The position numbers and the translations under genes are program-made. A stretch of DNA of 64,000 nucleotides from Acidimicrobiia bacterium (GTDB lineage: Bacteria > Actinomycetota > Acidimicrobiia > UBA2766). Under the pieces are notes generated by a model that was given only the letters and a program-made list of their open reading frames with translations, was not told the origin of the DNA and made no database searches. This document shows positions 16,519 through 25,457 of the stretch, piece by piece; position 1 is the stretch's first letter; each line of letters begins with the position of its first letter. The stretch spans positions 1-64,000 of the forward strand of contig JADZDR010000034.1 in assembly GCA_020850945.1 (NCBI GenBank), given 5' to 3'.

Positions 16519-18800
16519 GACGGAGATTCCACGGCGGGAACCGGTTCGACGCGGGCAAGCACGTACTTGTGCCATGGCGTCCCGACGTAGGGGTCGCGGT
16601 CGCCGGCCGAGGTGAGCTCGTTCGGTGCGACGCCGTCACGGATGCGCTTACCGGTGTCGGGGTCGAGTTGGTCGAGGCCCCGTCCGTTGGGCAACGTGAC
16701 GTGGCCGTCCCGCAGCGTGTCGGTCACCTCGACTGCGGCGACGGTACTGGCCCGTCGTGTCGTTACCGTGACGAGGTGGCGGTCGCCGACACCGAGACGG
16801 GCAGCGTCGCCGGGTGACATGCGCAACGCTCCACCGTCGTCTCGCTTGCGCCACGAGGGGTTCCGGAAGATCGTGTTGGCGGTGTCGCCGCGGCGTTCTC
16901 CCGCGGAGAGCACGAACGGGTAGTCGGCGTCGATGGGAAGACCCGCTGTGGCGAGGCCCGCGAAGTCGGACTGCAGCTCCTCCGGGGCGAGATGGATACG
17001 GCCATCCTGGTGGAGGATGCGCTGCCACGTGGCGTCCTCGTCGTCGACGCTGAACACGACACCGGAACGGTTGGCCAAGATCGCCTCGAAGAGGGCGTTG
17101 CCGTCGGCGAACCCGGCGGCAGTCACTGCGGCGGGATAGGTCATCGCCGTGGTCTGGGCGAGGCCCCAGATGGCCGCGGTGGCTGCGACCCGCTCGTCTC
17201 CGGTGTCGGCGGCGATTGCCTGTCCGAGCGTCTCGTAGAGCACGACCGCGACGAGGCGGACGAGGTCGGGCCGTTGGGCCATGAAACCGAGGAACGCGGC
17301 GGTGAACTCCGCCCGGCCCGCGGAGGCGGCCTCGCGCAGAGGCTCGAGGTCGGTCTCGTCGTATGCGCCGAGTGCGCGCACCAGCCGCCGGTGGATCTCC
17401 GGTTCAGGCAGGGTGCCGTCGAGGGGGTCGAACAGTGGCGCCCGCAGGTGCAAGGCGTTGTGGGGGAATTCGAGGTTGAAGAACGTCGTCTCCCACTTCT
17501 CGTACTGGCTCGCGGCGGGGAGGACGTAGTCGGCGCACCGGGCAGTTTCGGTCATGGCGACGTCGATGACCACGACGAGGTCGAGTGCCGCCAGCGCGGC
17601 CCGCATGTCAGCGGAGTCCGGCAGGGAGTGCGCCGGGTTCGAGCTTTCGATCAGCATTGCCCGGAACCGTTGTGGATGGGTGGTGAGAATCTCCTCGGGG
17701 ATCACCGCCGCCGGGATCAGCCCACCGACGATGCGGTGCCCGCCGACGGGTGTGACCCGGGAGCCGCCGCCCCCGCCTCCGAGGCTGGCGAAGCGGGTGT
17801 GGATGTTCATCGTGCCCGGCTTCGCGAAGTTGCCCGTCAGGAGGTAGACGAGCTTCTCGAGGTAGGAGTTGAGCGTGCTGTTCGGGGCCTGCTGCACGCC
17901 GAGGTCCTCGTACACGGCGACACAGGATGCGTCCGCGATGCGGCGTACCGCGTCCCGCAGCAGTGACTCGTCGACGCCGCAGCGGTCGCAGAATGCGCCG
18001 ATGTCGACACCGCCGAGGACGCCTTCGACGGTCTCGTAACCGGTGGTGTGCGCTTCGACGAACGCTTTGTCGATGAGGCCCTCTTCGACGAGGACACCCA
18101 ACATCGCGGCGAGACACCAGGCGTCGGTGCCGGGGCGGACCTGCAGGTGGAAATCCGCGAGGTCGGCTGTCTCGGTGCGGCGCGGGTCGATGACGATCAT
18201 CGCCCGGTCAGGGTCGGCGGCGATCGCTTTGAGGACTGTGCGGGCACGGGGAAAGCCGTGGGACTGCCACGGGTTCTTGCCGACGAACACGGCGACTTCG
18301 GCGTGCTCGTAGTCGCCGGTCGTATGACAGCGCGGTCGCCCGTAGAGGAGGCCGTCGACCCAGAACTCGCCTGTCTTCTCCTGCGCGAGAGCGTTGGAGG
18401 AGAACACCGACCCGAGAGCAGCACGCGTTGCCGTGGCGTAGGCGCCGCCGAGGTGGTTGCCCTGTCCGCCGCCGCCGTAATAGAAGATCGACTCGCCGCC
18501 GTGGGTGTCGCGGACCGCGGCGAAGCGGCCGGTGATCTCGGCGATGGCGGTGTCCCAGTCGACCTCTTCGAAGCTGCCGTCGGCGCGGCGCCGCAGCGGG
18601 CTCGTGAGGCGGTGCGTGGAGTCCTGATAGTGACCGACGCGCAGACCTTTCTCGCACGTGTATCCCCGCGACAGCGGATGGTCCTTGTCGCCGCGAACCC
18701 GAGTGATCTCACGACCTTCCGTGCGGACCTCGAGGCCGCAGTTGATGCTGCAGAGGATGCAGGCGGTCTTGTGCCAGCCGTTGCCGTCGCTGTCTGTCAT
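16515..18800 (-). CDS. Molybdopterin-dependent oxidoreductase (DMSO reductase family)
   Basis: A 761-aa enzyme of the molybdopterin-bis(guanine dinucleotide) family. The N-terminus has the [4Fe-4S] ligands CILCSINCGLEV...GYTCEKG (C-x2-C-x3-C-x27-C). It is followed by FYYGGGGQGNHLGGA, a Mo-cofactor domain with VFVGKNPWQSHG and IVIDPRRTETADLAD, and a C-terminal molydopterin-binding domain containing FRNPSWRKRDDGGALRMSPGDAARLGVGD. It has no Tat signal, so it is probably cytoplasmic. Electron partner and substrate are not encoded nearby. It is the first gene of an operon with HxlR. Confidence 0.88.
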   Translation of the reverse strand: MTDSDGNGWHKTACILCSINCGLEVRTEGREITRVRGDKDHPLSRGYTCEKGLRVGHYQDSTHRLTSPLRRRADGSFEEVDWDTAIAEITGRFAAVRDTHGGESIFYYGGGGQGNHLGGAYATATRAALGSVFSSNALAQEKTGEFWVDGLLYGRPRCHTTGDYEHAEVAVFVGKNPWQSHGFPRARTVLKAIAADPDRAMIVIDPRRTETADLADFHLQVRPGTDAWCLAAMLGVLVEEGLIDKAFVEAHTTGYETVEGVLGGVDIGAFCDRCGVDESLLRDAVRRIADASCVAVYEDLGVQQAPNSTLNSYLEKLVYLLTGNFAKPGTMNIHTRFASLGGGGGGSRVTPVGGHRIVGGLIPAAVIPEEILTTHPQRFRAMLIESSNPAHSLPDSADMRAALAALDLVVVIDVAMTETARCADYVLPAASQYEKWETTFFNLEFPHNALHLRAPLFDPLDGTLPEPEIHRRLVRALGAYDETDLEPLREAASAGRAEFTAAFLGFMAQRPDLVRLVAVVLYETLGQAIAADTGDERVAATAAIWGLAQTTAMTYPAAVTAAGFADGNALFEAILANRSGVVFSVDDEDATWQRILHQDGRIHLAPEELQSDFAGLATAGLPIDADYPFVLSAGERRGDTANTIFRNPSWRKRDDGGALRMSPGDAARLGVGDRHLVTVTTRRASTVAAVEVTDTLRDGHVTLPNGRGLDQLDPDTGKRIRDGVAPNELTSAGDRDPYVGTPWHKYVLARVEPVPAVESPS

Positions 18801-18858
18801 GGTGTCCCCCGGGACCTGGCTTCTTCCTCACCGGTTTCTCACCGGTATATGGATCGAG

Positions 18859-18875
18859 AGTTCAACTAGTGAACT
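18859..18875. promoter_or_regulatory. Inverted repeat AGTTCA-N5-TGAACT, candidate operator
   Basis: Perfect 6-bp half sites are separated by ACTAG, 59-75 bp upstream of the molybdopterin gene and in the position expected for promoter control. HxlR encoded in the same operon is the candidate binder. Confidence 0.5.
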
Positions 18876-19109
18876 TAGCTGTGGCAGTCGCCGCCTGCAA
18901 CAAGGTGCCGGTCCGGCAGGCCAGGCAACCTGGACGGCACTGCCGGACGAGTTCCTCACGGCCCGGATGCACACGTTTCCACTCCCAGGACGGCTTCGCC
19001 GTCGAGGACGGATGGATCCAGTTGCCGGATGGGTCACTGCTCGCGACGACCCGACTGACCCGCCCCGCCGGCTGAGACCACGACGGCGACGAACACACGG
19101 TCTCCGCAC

Positions 19110-19745
19110 TCAGGCCGTGAGGTTCACGACGCCGTCACCTTCGAGGTCGGCGATCGCAGCCGTCCGTCCGGCGGCCGCCATGACAAGCGCCTCGGCACTG
19201 CCACGGACGGAGGGTCCGTCGCCGTGGGTCCAATCGAGGTCGGTCGCTTCGAGCCGGAGTCCCTTGACGCGTTTGGCCGGGGCGAATATCGGGCTGCTCA
19301 CCGTCACGGCGGCGTCGAGGGCCGGCTGGAGCCGGGCTTGGTCGGTCGGTGCGGGCAGGCCCAGGGGACGGCGTATGTCCTGCTCGTGGACGAAGTGGTC
19401 GAGGAAGCCGTCCCGCTTGGGAATCAGCCGCGAGATGCCTTTCAGCGTGTGCTCCGTTGCCACCGATCGCCACCGCGTACGGATCTCGGCGGGAGTGAGG
19501 CCGGCAGCGAGCTCCTTGGACTTCTCGTAGGAGCCCTTGGCGATGTTGCCGCGATAGGACACCACGAGAGCGAGGATCTTCGGCATTTGTGTGGTGTGGC
19601 CGACCAGCATGTGGCCGAACACGTCACGTGCCGTCCAGCCTTCGCACAGCGAGACGTGATCGAGATCTGCATCGTCGAGCGCGTCGGCAAGATCCGCCAG
19701 TGCGCTCGACTGCTGCCAGAGCAGCGCGGTCCAGTCGTGTCCCAT
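19110..19745 (-). CDS. MDMPI-type mycothiol-dependent maleylpyruvate isomerase family protein
   Basis: The 211-aa protein has the MDMPI N-terminal DinB-like fold: SLCEGWTARDVFGHMLVGHTTQMP near 32-55 with the first metal His, and KRDGFLDHFVHEQDIRRPLGLPAP near 110-133 with the H-x3-H-like pair. The C-terminal part has the ATDLDWTHGDGPSVRGSAEALVMAAAGR segment common to this family. Members bind a metal and mycothiol, which supports an actinobacterial host. It is a single gene with its own promoter. Confidence 0.83.
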   Translation of the reverse strand: MGHDWTALLWQQSSALADLADALDDADLDHVSLCEGWTARDVFGHMLVGHTTQMPKILALVVSYRGNIAKGSYEKSKELAAGLTPAEIRTRWRSVATEHTLKGISRLIPKRDGFLDHFVHEQDIRRPLGLPAPTDQARLQPALDAAVTVSSPIFAPAKRVKGLRLEATDLDWTHGDGPSVRGSAEALVMAAAGRTAAIADLEGDGVVNLTA

Positions 19746-19851
19746 TCATCTTCCCCCGGTTCGAGCGGCACCCGACGACGGTATCGGCGTGTTGCGGAGC
19801 GTAGTCATCCGACCGAACGCATGTTGAGGGGTGGGGGGTAGATGACAAATC

Positions 19852-19880
19852 ATCAGATACCGATGCTATGATGCCAACTT
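19852..19880 (+). promoter_or_regulatory. Second vapBC promoter, leaderless, with CATCA/TGATG half sites
   Basis: The -10 box TATGAT (19867-19872) ends 8 nt before the GTG at 19881. CATCA and TGATG half sites flank or overlap it, the same pentamers as in the first vapBC promoter but with a 13-bp spacer. Confidence 0.5.
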
Positions 19881-20138
19881 GTGAGGACGACGATCCGCAT
19901 CGACGACGACCTCTACCGGGCGGTGAAGGAGGAGGCGGCGCGCACTGCCCGCACTGTCGGTGAGCTCATCGAGGACGCTGTACGCCAGGCGCTCCGACGG
20001 GGCTCCGTCGAGGGTGGCGATCTGCCAGAGCTTCCGGTCCACCTGGGCAGCGGCCTGATGCCGGGCGTGGACCTCGACGACTCCAAAGCTCTGCGGACAC
20101 TGATGGACGAGGGTGTCGGCGTCGATGCGTTGCGCTGA
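19881..20138 (+). CDS. vapB: VapB-type antitoxin (second module)
   Basis: The 85-aa product starts MRTTIRIDDDLYRAVKEEAARTARTVGELIEDAVRQAL, a ribbon-helix-helix domain clearly related to the first antitoxin over its first 35 residues. A longer C-terminal tail (GLMPGVDLDDSKALRTLMDEG) matches the toxin-binding region of this VapB type. GTG 19881 sits 8 nt after the -10 box. The toxin gene starts 14 nt before its stop. Confidence 0.87.
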   Translation: MRTTIRIDDDLYRAVKEEAARTARTVGELIEDAVRQALRRGSVEGGDLPELPVHLGSGLMPGVDLDDSKALRTLMDEGVGVDALR

Positions 20139-20562
20139 CGTGAACGTCCTCGTCTACGCCCACCGCGCCGAGATGCACAACCACGCGAGGGCACGAGCCT
20201 GGCTGGAGGAGGCCCGCCGCGGGGTGGAACCGCTTGGCCTGCCCGGCCTGGTGGTGAGCGGCTTCCTGCGCGTGGTCACCCACGCCCGCGTGTTCAAGGA
20301 CCCGACTCCGTCTGACGAGGCACTGGCGTTCGTCGAGGCGCTTCTCGCGTCGCCGGCGGTTGATCTCGTCGAGCCGGGCCGGCGCCACTGGCATCTGTTC
20401 CGGGAGCTCGTGGCCGCGATGCGCCTACGGGGCAACGACGTCCCCGACGCGTACCTCGCAGCACTCGCCATCGAGCAGGGCGGTACGTGGGTCACGACGG
20501 ACCGAGGCTTCGGTCGCTTCTCCGGCCTACGCCTCATCGACCCGTTGCGCGGGCCGGATTGA
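20125..20562 (+). CDS. vapC: VapC-type PIN-domain toxin (second module)
   Basis: A PIN-domain ribonuclease. Active-site acids are seen in CADVNVLVYAHRAEM, in the middle GFLRVVTHARVF block, in NDVPDAYLAALAIEQG and in WVTTDRGFGRF. ATG 20125 gives the normal compact start MRCADVNVLVY and overlaps vapB by 14 nt; the track start at GTG 20113 adds four residues. At 145 aa the protein is complete. It is only distantly related to the first VapC. Confidence 0.9.
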   Translation: MRCADVNVLVYAHRAEMHNHARARAWLEEARRGVEPLGLPGLVVSGFLRVVTHARVFKDPTPSDEALAFVEALLASPAVDLVEPGRRHWHLFRELVAAMRLRGNDVPDAYLAALAIEQGGTWVTTDRGFGRFSGLRLIDPLRGPD

Positions 20563-20604
20563 TGTGACCGGTCTCGAGCGTGACTGGCGGCATCCGCCGC
20601 GACG

Positions 20605-20886
20605 GTGCGGATGTGGATGATCACGTGCAGGGCTCCGTTCGGCGGGATCGAGCAGTACGAGGTGGAAGGCGAGCGACTCGTCCTCGTCCACACGGGTGTG
20701 CCCGAAGAGCTCGGCGGACGGGGTTTGGGGGCCGACCTGGTGCGAGCGGCACTGGAGCGCGCCACGCGCGACGGGCTCACGATCATTCCCCGCTGCGAGT
20801 TCGCGCGCGGCTGGCTCGAGAAGCACCCCGGCGCAGCCGCAGGCGTCGACGTCGAGTGGCCGACGCCCCCCGATGGCTTCAGGTGA
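20605..20886 (+). CDS. GNAT-like N-acetyltransferase (COG2388/YjdJ type)
   Basis: The frame carries a short GNAT fold: YEVEGERLVLVHTGVPEELGGRGLGADLVRAALERA includes the R-x2-G-x-G acetyl-CoA loop, followed by TIIPRCEFARGWLEKHP, typical of the small COG2388 acetyltransferases. The first beta strand of that family (a Y/F-x-h-x-h-D-G segment) is not seen, so the N-terminus is about 15 residues short or begins with a different sequence. It follows vapC by 42 bp and converges with the VOC gene, overlapping it by 8 bp. Confidence 0.7.
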   Translation: MRMWMITCRAPFGGIEQYEVEGERLVLVHTGVPEELGGRGLGADLVRAALERATRDGLTIIPRCEFARGWLEKHPGAAAGVDVEWPTPPDGFR

Positions 20887-21412
20887 TCCGTGGCGCCTTG
20901 TCGCCGAACGCCATGTAGAGCTCACGCGGCCAGTAGCGGTCGACGTCCACCGCGTCGGCCTCCACAAGCTCTGTGCGGACGCGTGCGTGGTCGTAGCAGT
21001 TGAGCTCGTACTGGTTGCCCCACGGGTCGACGAGATTGAACGCCCAGCAGAGGTCGAAGTCGACTAGATCGGTGATCACGAGGGGCTCACCGCGGGGAGT
21101 GTCGATCCCGCGGGGCAGTGAACGGGCGAACGACATGAAGCTGTCGGCGTCGATGCTGAAGGCGACTCCGTTTGCTTGGGGCACCATGGGATGATCCTCA
21201 CTGGCCTCGAACAAGGCCAGCATCGTGCGGCCGCCATCCGCCGAGATCTGCAGAGGGCCACCCTCGATCCCCTTCGCCCAGAAGTCGTAGGCCGCCACGG
21301 GCTCGAAGCCGAGATGCTCCGCGTACCACCGGGCGGCCGCGTCAAGATCCGGGACGCGGATGTGCACATGGTCAAGGCGTCCCATCCGGAACCCACTGCG
21401 ATCTGCCTCCAT
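20879..21412 (-). CDS. VOC-family (glyoxalase/bleomycin resistance-like) protein
   Basis: A 177-aa vicinal-oxygen-chelate protein: MGRLDHVHIRVPDLDAAARWYAEHLGFEP opens the first beta-alpha-beta-beta-beta unit with a metal-ligand His, and FNLVDPWGNQYELNCYDH closes the second with the ligand Glu. The ATG at 21412 shares one base with the stop of the upstream flavoprotein (TGATG), fixing the start; the 275-aa track ORF is extended wrongly. Coupling to a redox enzyme suggests a joint detoxification role, which is inference. Confidence 0.83.
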   Translation of the reverse strand: MEADRSGFRMGRLDHVHIRVPDLDAAARWYAEHLGFEPVAAYDFWAKGIEGGPLQISADGGRTMLALFEASEDHPMVPQANGVAFSIDADSFMSFARSLPRGIDTPRGEPLVITDLVDFDLCWAFNLVDPWGNQYELNCYDHARVRTELVEADAVDVDRYWPRELYMAFGDKAPRIT

Positions 21413-23133
21413 CAGCCGGTCCGCTCGACGGATCCGGCGGCAGCCTCGTACCCGATCCCGCGCGGTTGGTGTCCCGCCGCTGCGAAGAACTGGTGGAGGA
21501 GCTGAACGGCGATCGAACCCTCGCCCACAGCCGAGGCGACACGTTTGACCGCGCCGTGGCGTACGTCTCCGGCGGCGAAGACGCCCGGCAGGCTCGTCTC
21601 GAGCAGCAGCGGTCTCCGATCTCGTCGCGCCACGAGGTGTTCGGGCAGGTCCGGTCCCGTCAGAACGAACCCGTCGTTGTCGCAGGCGATCTCCGGGGGG
21701 AGCCACGACGTGTTCGGCTGTGCCCCGATGAGGCAGAAGAGAGCGTCCGCGGCGACAATTACATCGTCACGAGTCGCGAGGTCGCGCAGGACGAGACGCT
21801 CGAGCCTGCCGTCGCCACCCCCGTCGACGATCTGAGTGCCGAGACGCACCTCGATGTTGGCGGTGCCCTCGATCTGGCGGACGAGGTAGTCCGACATGCC
21901 CGCTCTGAGGGTGCCCGCCCGGACCACGATGGTGACCTTGCGGGCGTACCTCGCAAGATGGAGCGCGGCTTGTCCTGCGGAGTTTGCGCCCCCGACGATG
22001 AAGACGTCGCGGCCGGCCATGCCCGGAGCCTCCGACGTCGAGCCGCCGTAGAACACGCCCGCTCCGAGTAGGGCCTCGATCGAGGGCAAGCCCAGGCGGC
22101 GGTAGCTGGCCCCCGTGGTGAGCAGCACAGCCGTGGTCCGCAGAGGGCCCAGGTCGGAGACGGTCACGAGGAGCTGCTCGTCCTCACGGCTGACGGCGGT
22201 CACGGTCTGCATGAATGCGAAGTCCGCCCCGAAGACCCAGGCCTGGTTGTAGGCGTTCTGGGCGAGCTGGCGGCCCGTGATCCCGCGGGGAAAGCCGAGG
22301 TAATTGCGGATCAGGGAACTGGAGGTGGCCTGCCCGCCGATCCCGCCCCTGTCGACGACGAGGGTGCTGAACCCCTCGGAGGCACCGTAGACGGCGGCTG
22401 AGAGCCCCGCCGGTCCGGCGCCGATGATGATGAGATCGAACTCCATGCGTCCCGGCTCGATCGGCCCCCCTGTGGCGAGCGCGATCTCGGCGTTGGTCGG
22501 GTTCTCGAGGACCTCCCCGGTGGGGAACTTGATGAAAGGGAGCTTGGTCGAGGTCCCGACCGAGGCGACGATCTCGCGACCTTCCTCAGAGTCGGCGAGG
22601 CAGAAGTTGTGCACGACAGCACACTGCTGGAGTGCCTCCCGCAGCTCGTAGGCCCGCCCCGTCCAGGACTCACCCACGATCTGAACGGTGTAGGGGGCCG
22701 CCCGGTTGGCCTCGGCCCATTCGAGCAGCATGCCCGAGACCGTGTTGTGGAACAGCTCGTCGGGTGAGTGCACGGGCCGCAGTACATAGTGATCGAACTG
22801 GCCGTCCGAGATCCCGGTGAAAATCGCCCTCCCCGTGGTCTTGTCGCCCCAGCCCTCCCAGCCGACCAGCAGGGCACGCTTCGCGTGGGGATGGAGGTCC
22901 CGGACCGCCTCCAGCACCTCGTTCCCGGACTCGTCCGGGGACTCTGCGCCGGCCAGGACCAACGCGACTTCGCAGCCCGACGCGGCGCATTCCTCGAGGC
23001 GCGATCGGGCATCGGCGGGGGATGGCGACGAGATGACGTTGTAGTGGCGTCCGTAGCGATCCTCCAGTTCACGGCCCACCTCGGCCAAGGCGTCGGCGTC
23101 GCCTTCGATCACGAGCAGAACTGGATCGCCCAT
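21412..23133 (-). CDS. Response-regulator-like / thioredoxin-reductase-like fusion flavoprotein
   Basis: The 573-aa protein joins three parts: an N-terminal receiver-like domain (LLVIEGDADALAEVGRELEDRYG, 1-130), a thioredoxin-fold segment (150-225, VVHNFCLADSEEG...LPFIKFPTGEVLENPT) and a thioredoxin-reductase-like FAD/NAD half with LIIIGAGPAGLSAAVYGASEG near 233, FIVGGANSAGQAALHLAR and GVFAAGDVRHGAVKR. The redox-active CxxC of true thioredoxin reductases is absent: the spot after GGIGGQA reads TSSSLI. NAD and FAD sites are intact, so it probably passes electrons to another acceptor. It is the first gene of a two-gene operon with the VOC protein. Confidence 0.85.
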   Translation of the reverse strand: MGDPVLLVIEGDADALAEVGRELEDRYGRHYNVISSPSPADARSRLEECAASGCEVALVLAGAESPDESGNEVLEAVRDLHPHAKRALLVGWEGWGDKTTGRAIFTGISDGQFDHYVLRPVHSPDELFHNTVSGMLLEWAEANRAAPYTVQIVGESWTGRAYELREALQQCAVVHNFCLADSEEGREIVASVGTSTKLPFIKFPTGEVLENPTNAEIALATGGPIEPGRMEFDLIIIGAGPAGLSAAVYGASEGFSTLVVDRGGIGGQATSSSLIRNYLGFPRGITGRQLAQNAYNQAWVFGADFAFMQTVTAVSREDEQLLVTVSDLGPLRTTAVLLTTGASYRRLGLPSIEALLGAGVFYGGSTSEAPGMAGRDVFIVGGANSAGQAALHLARYARKVTIVVRAGTLRAGMSDYLVRQIEGTANIEVRLGTQIVDGGGDGRLERLVLRDLATRDDVIVAADALFCLIGAQPNTSWLPPEIACDNDGFVLTGPDLPEHLVARRDRRPLLLETSLPGVFAAGDVRHGAVKRVASAVGEGSIAVQLLHQFFAAAGHQPRGIGYEAAAGSVERTG

Positions 23134-23268
23134 GGAGGCAATCTAGGTCCGTCTTCGAGAGCTCGTCATGGCCTTGTCCCGCGATGGCCGAGGCGGGGTC
23201 TGGGAGGCGTGAGTGTGGCCAAGCGCGGCCGATCGCCGCCGCTGCACGCGCCGGTCTACGGTACGGGC

Positions 23269-24870
23269 GTGGACGAGTTCGACTATGTGGTCGTGGGCGG
23301 CGGTTCGGCCGGTTGTGTCGTGGCGAGCCGCCTCAGCGAGGATCCCGCGGTCACGGTCTGCCTGCTCGAAGCCGGCGGCGAGGGTCGTGACGTCCTGATC
23401 CGCGCCCCGCTGGGCTTCGCGGTCGCGATGCCTCGCGGTGTGAACAGTTGGAACTATCAGACCGTGCCCCAGCCCGGGCTCGACGGGCGACGCGGCTTCC
23501 AGCCCCGCGGGAAGACGCTCGGTGGGTCCAGCGCGATCAACGCCATGATCTACGCCCGCGGCCACCGCTCCGACTACGACGCGTGGGCGGAGTTGGGGAA
23601 TCCCGGCTGGGGCTACGACGACGTGTTGCCCTACTTCAAGAAGTCCGAGGCGAACGCGATCCACCGCGACTCGCCGTTGCACGGGGTGGACGGTCCGCTG
23701 CACGTGACCAACCTGCGCAGCCCGAGCCCCCTGAACGACGTGTTCCTCCGGGCCTGCCAGGCGCAGGGGATCCCGTTCAACCCCGATCCGAACGGTGCCG
23801 AGCACCACGGCTGCTACCACGTGCAGGTCACCCAGAAGGACGGTGAACGCCACAGCGCCGCCGCCGCGTTCATCCATCCCAACCTGGACCGCCCCAACCT
23901 CGAGGTGCGGACCGGAGCCCACGTCACCCGCGTTCTCTTCGAGCATGCCAAAGCGACGGGCGTCGAGCTCCGGCAAGGCGACCGGAGCAGCTCCGTGCGG
24001 GCACGACGCGAGGTCGTGATGTCGGCGGGGGCCTTCGGCACGCCGCAGATCCTGATGGCGTCGGGGATCGGGCCGGGCGCGCACCTGCAGGAGCTGAGCA
24101 TCCCGACGATCCGTGACGTGGCAGGCATGGGCCAGAACCTGCAGGACCACATCTCGGCGCTGCTCATCTACCGAGCCCGGATCAACGACCACACCGTCGG
24201 CATATCAGCGACGGGGGTGGCGCGGCTGCTCAAGGCGATGTGGGAGTGGCGCCGGCATCGCCGCGGCCTCGTCACGAGCTGCGCGGCCGAGTCCGGCGTC
24301 TACTACCGCACCAGCCCCGACGTCGAGGTGTCGGACATGGAGATGGAGCTGATCGTCGGTATCGGCGACGACCACGGCCGCAAGCTCCACCTCGGTCACG
24401 GCTACTCGGCCCACCTCCTGCTCGCCCGCCCCAAGAGCGTGGGTGAGGTACGTCTCGCCAGTCCCGACACGCGGGTGGCGCCGCTGATCGATCCCCGCTA
24501 TTTCAACCACCCTTACGACATGGAGACTCTGGTCAAGGGCACCCAGATCGCGCTGGACATCATGAACAGCGCCCCGTTCGATCCCTATCGGGGCGAGATG
24601 CTCATCCGTTACGACCGTGACGACCCCCGCCAGATCGAGGAGACGCTTCGCCGGCACGCCGACACCGAGTACCACGTGTGCGGCACCGCCAAGATGGGAC
24701 CGGAGAGCGACCCGATGGCGGTGGTCGACGCGACGCTGAGGGTTCGGGGTGTCGACGGCCTGCGGATCGCCGATGCGTCGGTCATGCCCCAGGTGACGAG
24801 CAACAACATCCACGCCGCTGTGATCATGATCGGTGAGAAGTGCGCCGACATGGTGAGGCGCGGCACCTGA
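23269..24870 (+). CDS. GMC-family FAD oxidoreductase (choline-dehydrogenase-like)
   Basis: A glucose-methanol-choline oxidoreductase of 533 aa. FAD-binding YVVVGGGSAGCVVASRLSED is at the N-terminus, RGKTLGGSSAINAMIYARGH is the GMC signature 1 region, SAGAFGTPQILMASGIG is signature 2, and catalytic His/Asn-His lie in YHVCGTAKMG and SNNIHAAVIMIGEK. GTG 23269 is 6 nt after TACGGT and starts with VDEFDYVVVGG; the track ORF from 22768 overlaps the divergent gene and is too long. Substrate is an alcohol that cannot be specified. Confidence 0.9.
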   Translation: MDEFDYVVVGGGSAGCVVASRLSEDPAVTVCLLEAGGEGRDVLIRAPLGFAVAMPRGVNSWNYQTVPQPGLDGRRGFQPRGKTLGGSSAINAMIYARGHRSDYDAWAELGNPGWGYDDVLPYFKKSEANAIHRDSPLHGVDGPLHVTNLRSPSPLNDVFLRACQAQGIPFNPDPNGAEHHGCYHVQVTQKDGERHSAAAAFIHPNLDRPNLEVRTGAHVTRVLFEHAKATGVELRQGDRSSSVRARREVVMSAGAFGTPQILMASGIGPGAHLQELSIPTIRDVAGMGQNLQDHISALLIYRARINDHTVGISATGVARLLKAMWEWRRHRRGLVTSCAAESGVYYRTSPDVEVSDMEMELIVGIGDDHGRKLHLGHGYSAHLLLARPKSVGEVRLASPDTRVAPLIDPRYFNHPYDMETLVKGTQIALDIMNSAPFDPYRGEMLIRYDRDDPRQIEETLRRHADTEYHVCGTAKMGPESDPMAVVDATLRVRGVDGLRIADASVMPQVTSNNIHAAVIMIGEKCADMVRRGT

Positions 24871-24896
24871 GGGGCGGGACAGTCCGGAGGCAATGC

Positions 24897-25457
24897 ATGG
24901 GCAAGCTCATCTACGCAACCAACACCTCCCTGGACGGCTACACGGAGGACGCCACCGGTTCCTTCGGCTTCGCGGAGCCCGACGAGGATGTGCACGTCTT
25001 CTACAACGGCCTGATGCGCGGTGTCGGCACCCAGCTGCTCGGCCGCCGCATGTACGAGACGATGGCTGTTTGGGAGACGGACCCCTCCTTCGCCGCGGAG
25101 TCCGTGATCCAGGCCGACTTCGCCGCCGCCTGGCAGGACTCCGACAAGCTCGTGTACTCCAGGACCCTCGCTGAACCGATCACGAAGCGGACGCGCATCG
25201 TGCGTTCGTTCGACGTCGACGAGGCGAGGGGCCTGAAGGAGAGTTCGGCGGCCGATCTCTCGGTGAGCGGACCTGGGCTCGCTGCCCACGCCCTGCGCGC
25301 CGGGGTCGTGGACGAGATCTCCTTGGTGATCTCCCCGGTCACGGTCGGAGCGGGCAAGCCGGCCTTCCCGGCCGACCTGCGCCTGGATCTCGAGCTCATC
25401 GACGAGCGCCGCTTCGGCAACGGTGCCGTGCACGTGGCCTATCGCGTGCGTGCCTGA
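24897..25457 (+). CDS. RibD C-terminal-type dihydrofolate-reductase-fold protein
   Basis: A 186-aa protein of the RibD-C/YwjB family, NADPH-dependent reductases with the DHFR fold. MGKLIYATNTSLDGYTED, LLGRRMYETMAVWE, the SGPGLAAHALRAGVVDEISLVISPVTVGAGKPAF block and the ending LELIDERRFGNGAVHVAYRVRA are typical. TCCGGAGG lies 8 nt ahead of the ATG. The GMC gene ends 26 bp upstream, so they may be cotranscribed. Its last 20 codons reappear as a relic at 28841-28907. Confidence 0.85.
   Translation: MGKLIYATNTSLDGYTEDATGSFGFAEPDEDVHVFYNGLMRGVGTQLLGRRMYETMAVWETDPSFAAESVIQADFAAAWQDSDKLVYSRTLAEPITKRTRIVRSFDVDEARGLKESSAADLSVSGPGLAAHALRAGVVDEISLVISPVTVGAGKPAFPADLRLDLELIDERRFGNGAVHVAYRVRA

Noticed and set aside
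18869-19075. 68-codon plus-strand ORF after the AGTTCA palindrome
   Set aside because: No ribosome site, no recognisable family, and the same stretch is open on both strands; the phrase DGWIQLPDGSLLATTRL is suggestive but not enough.
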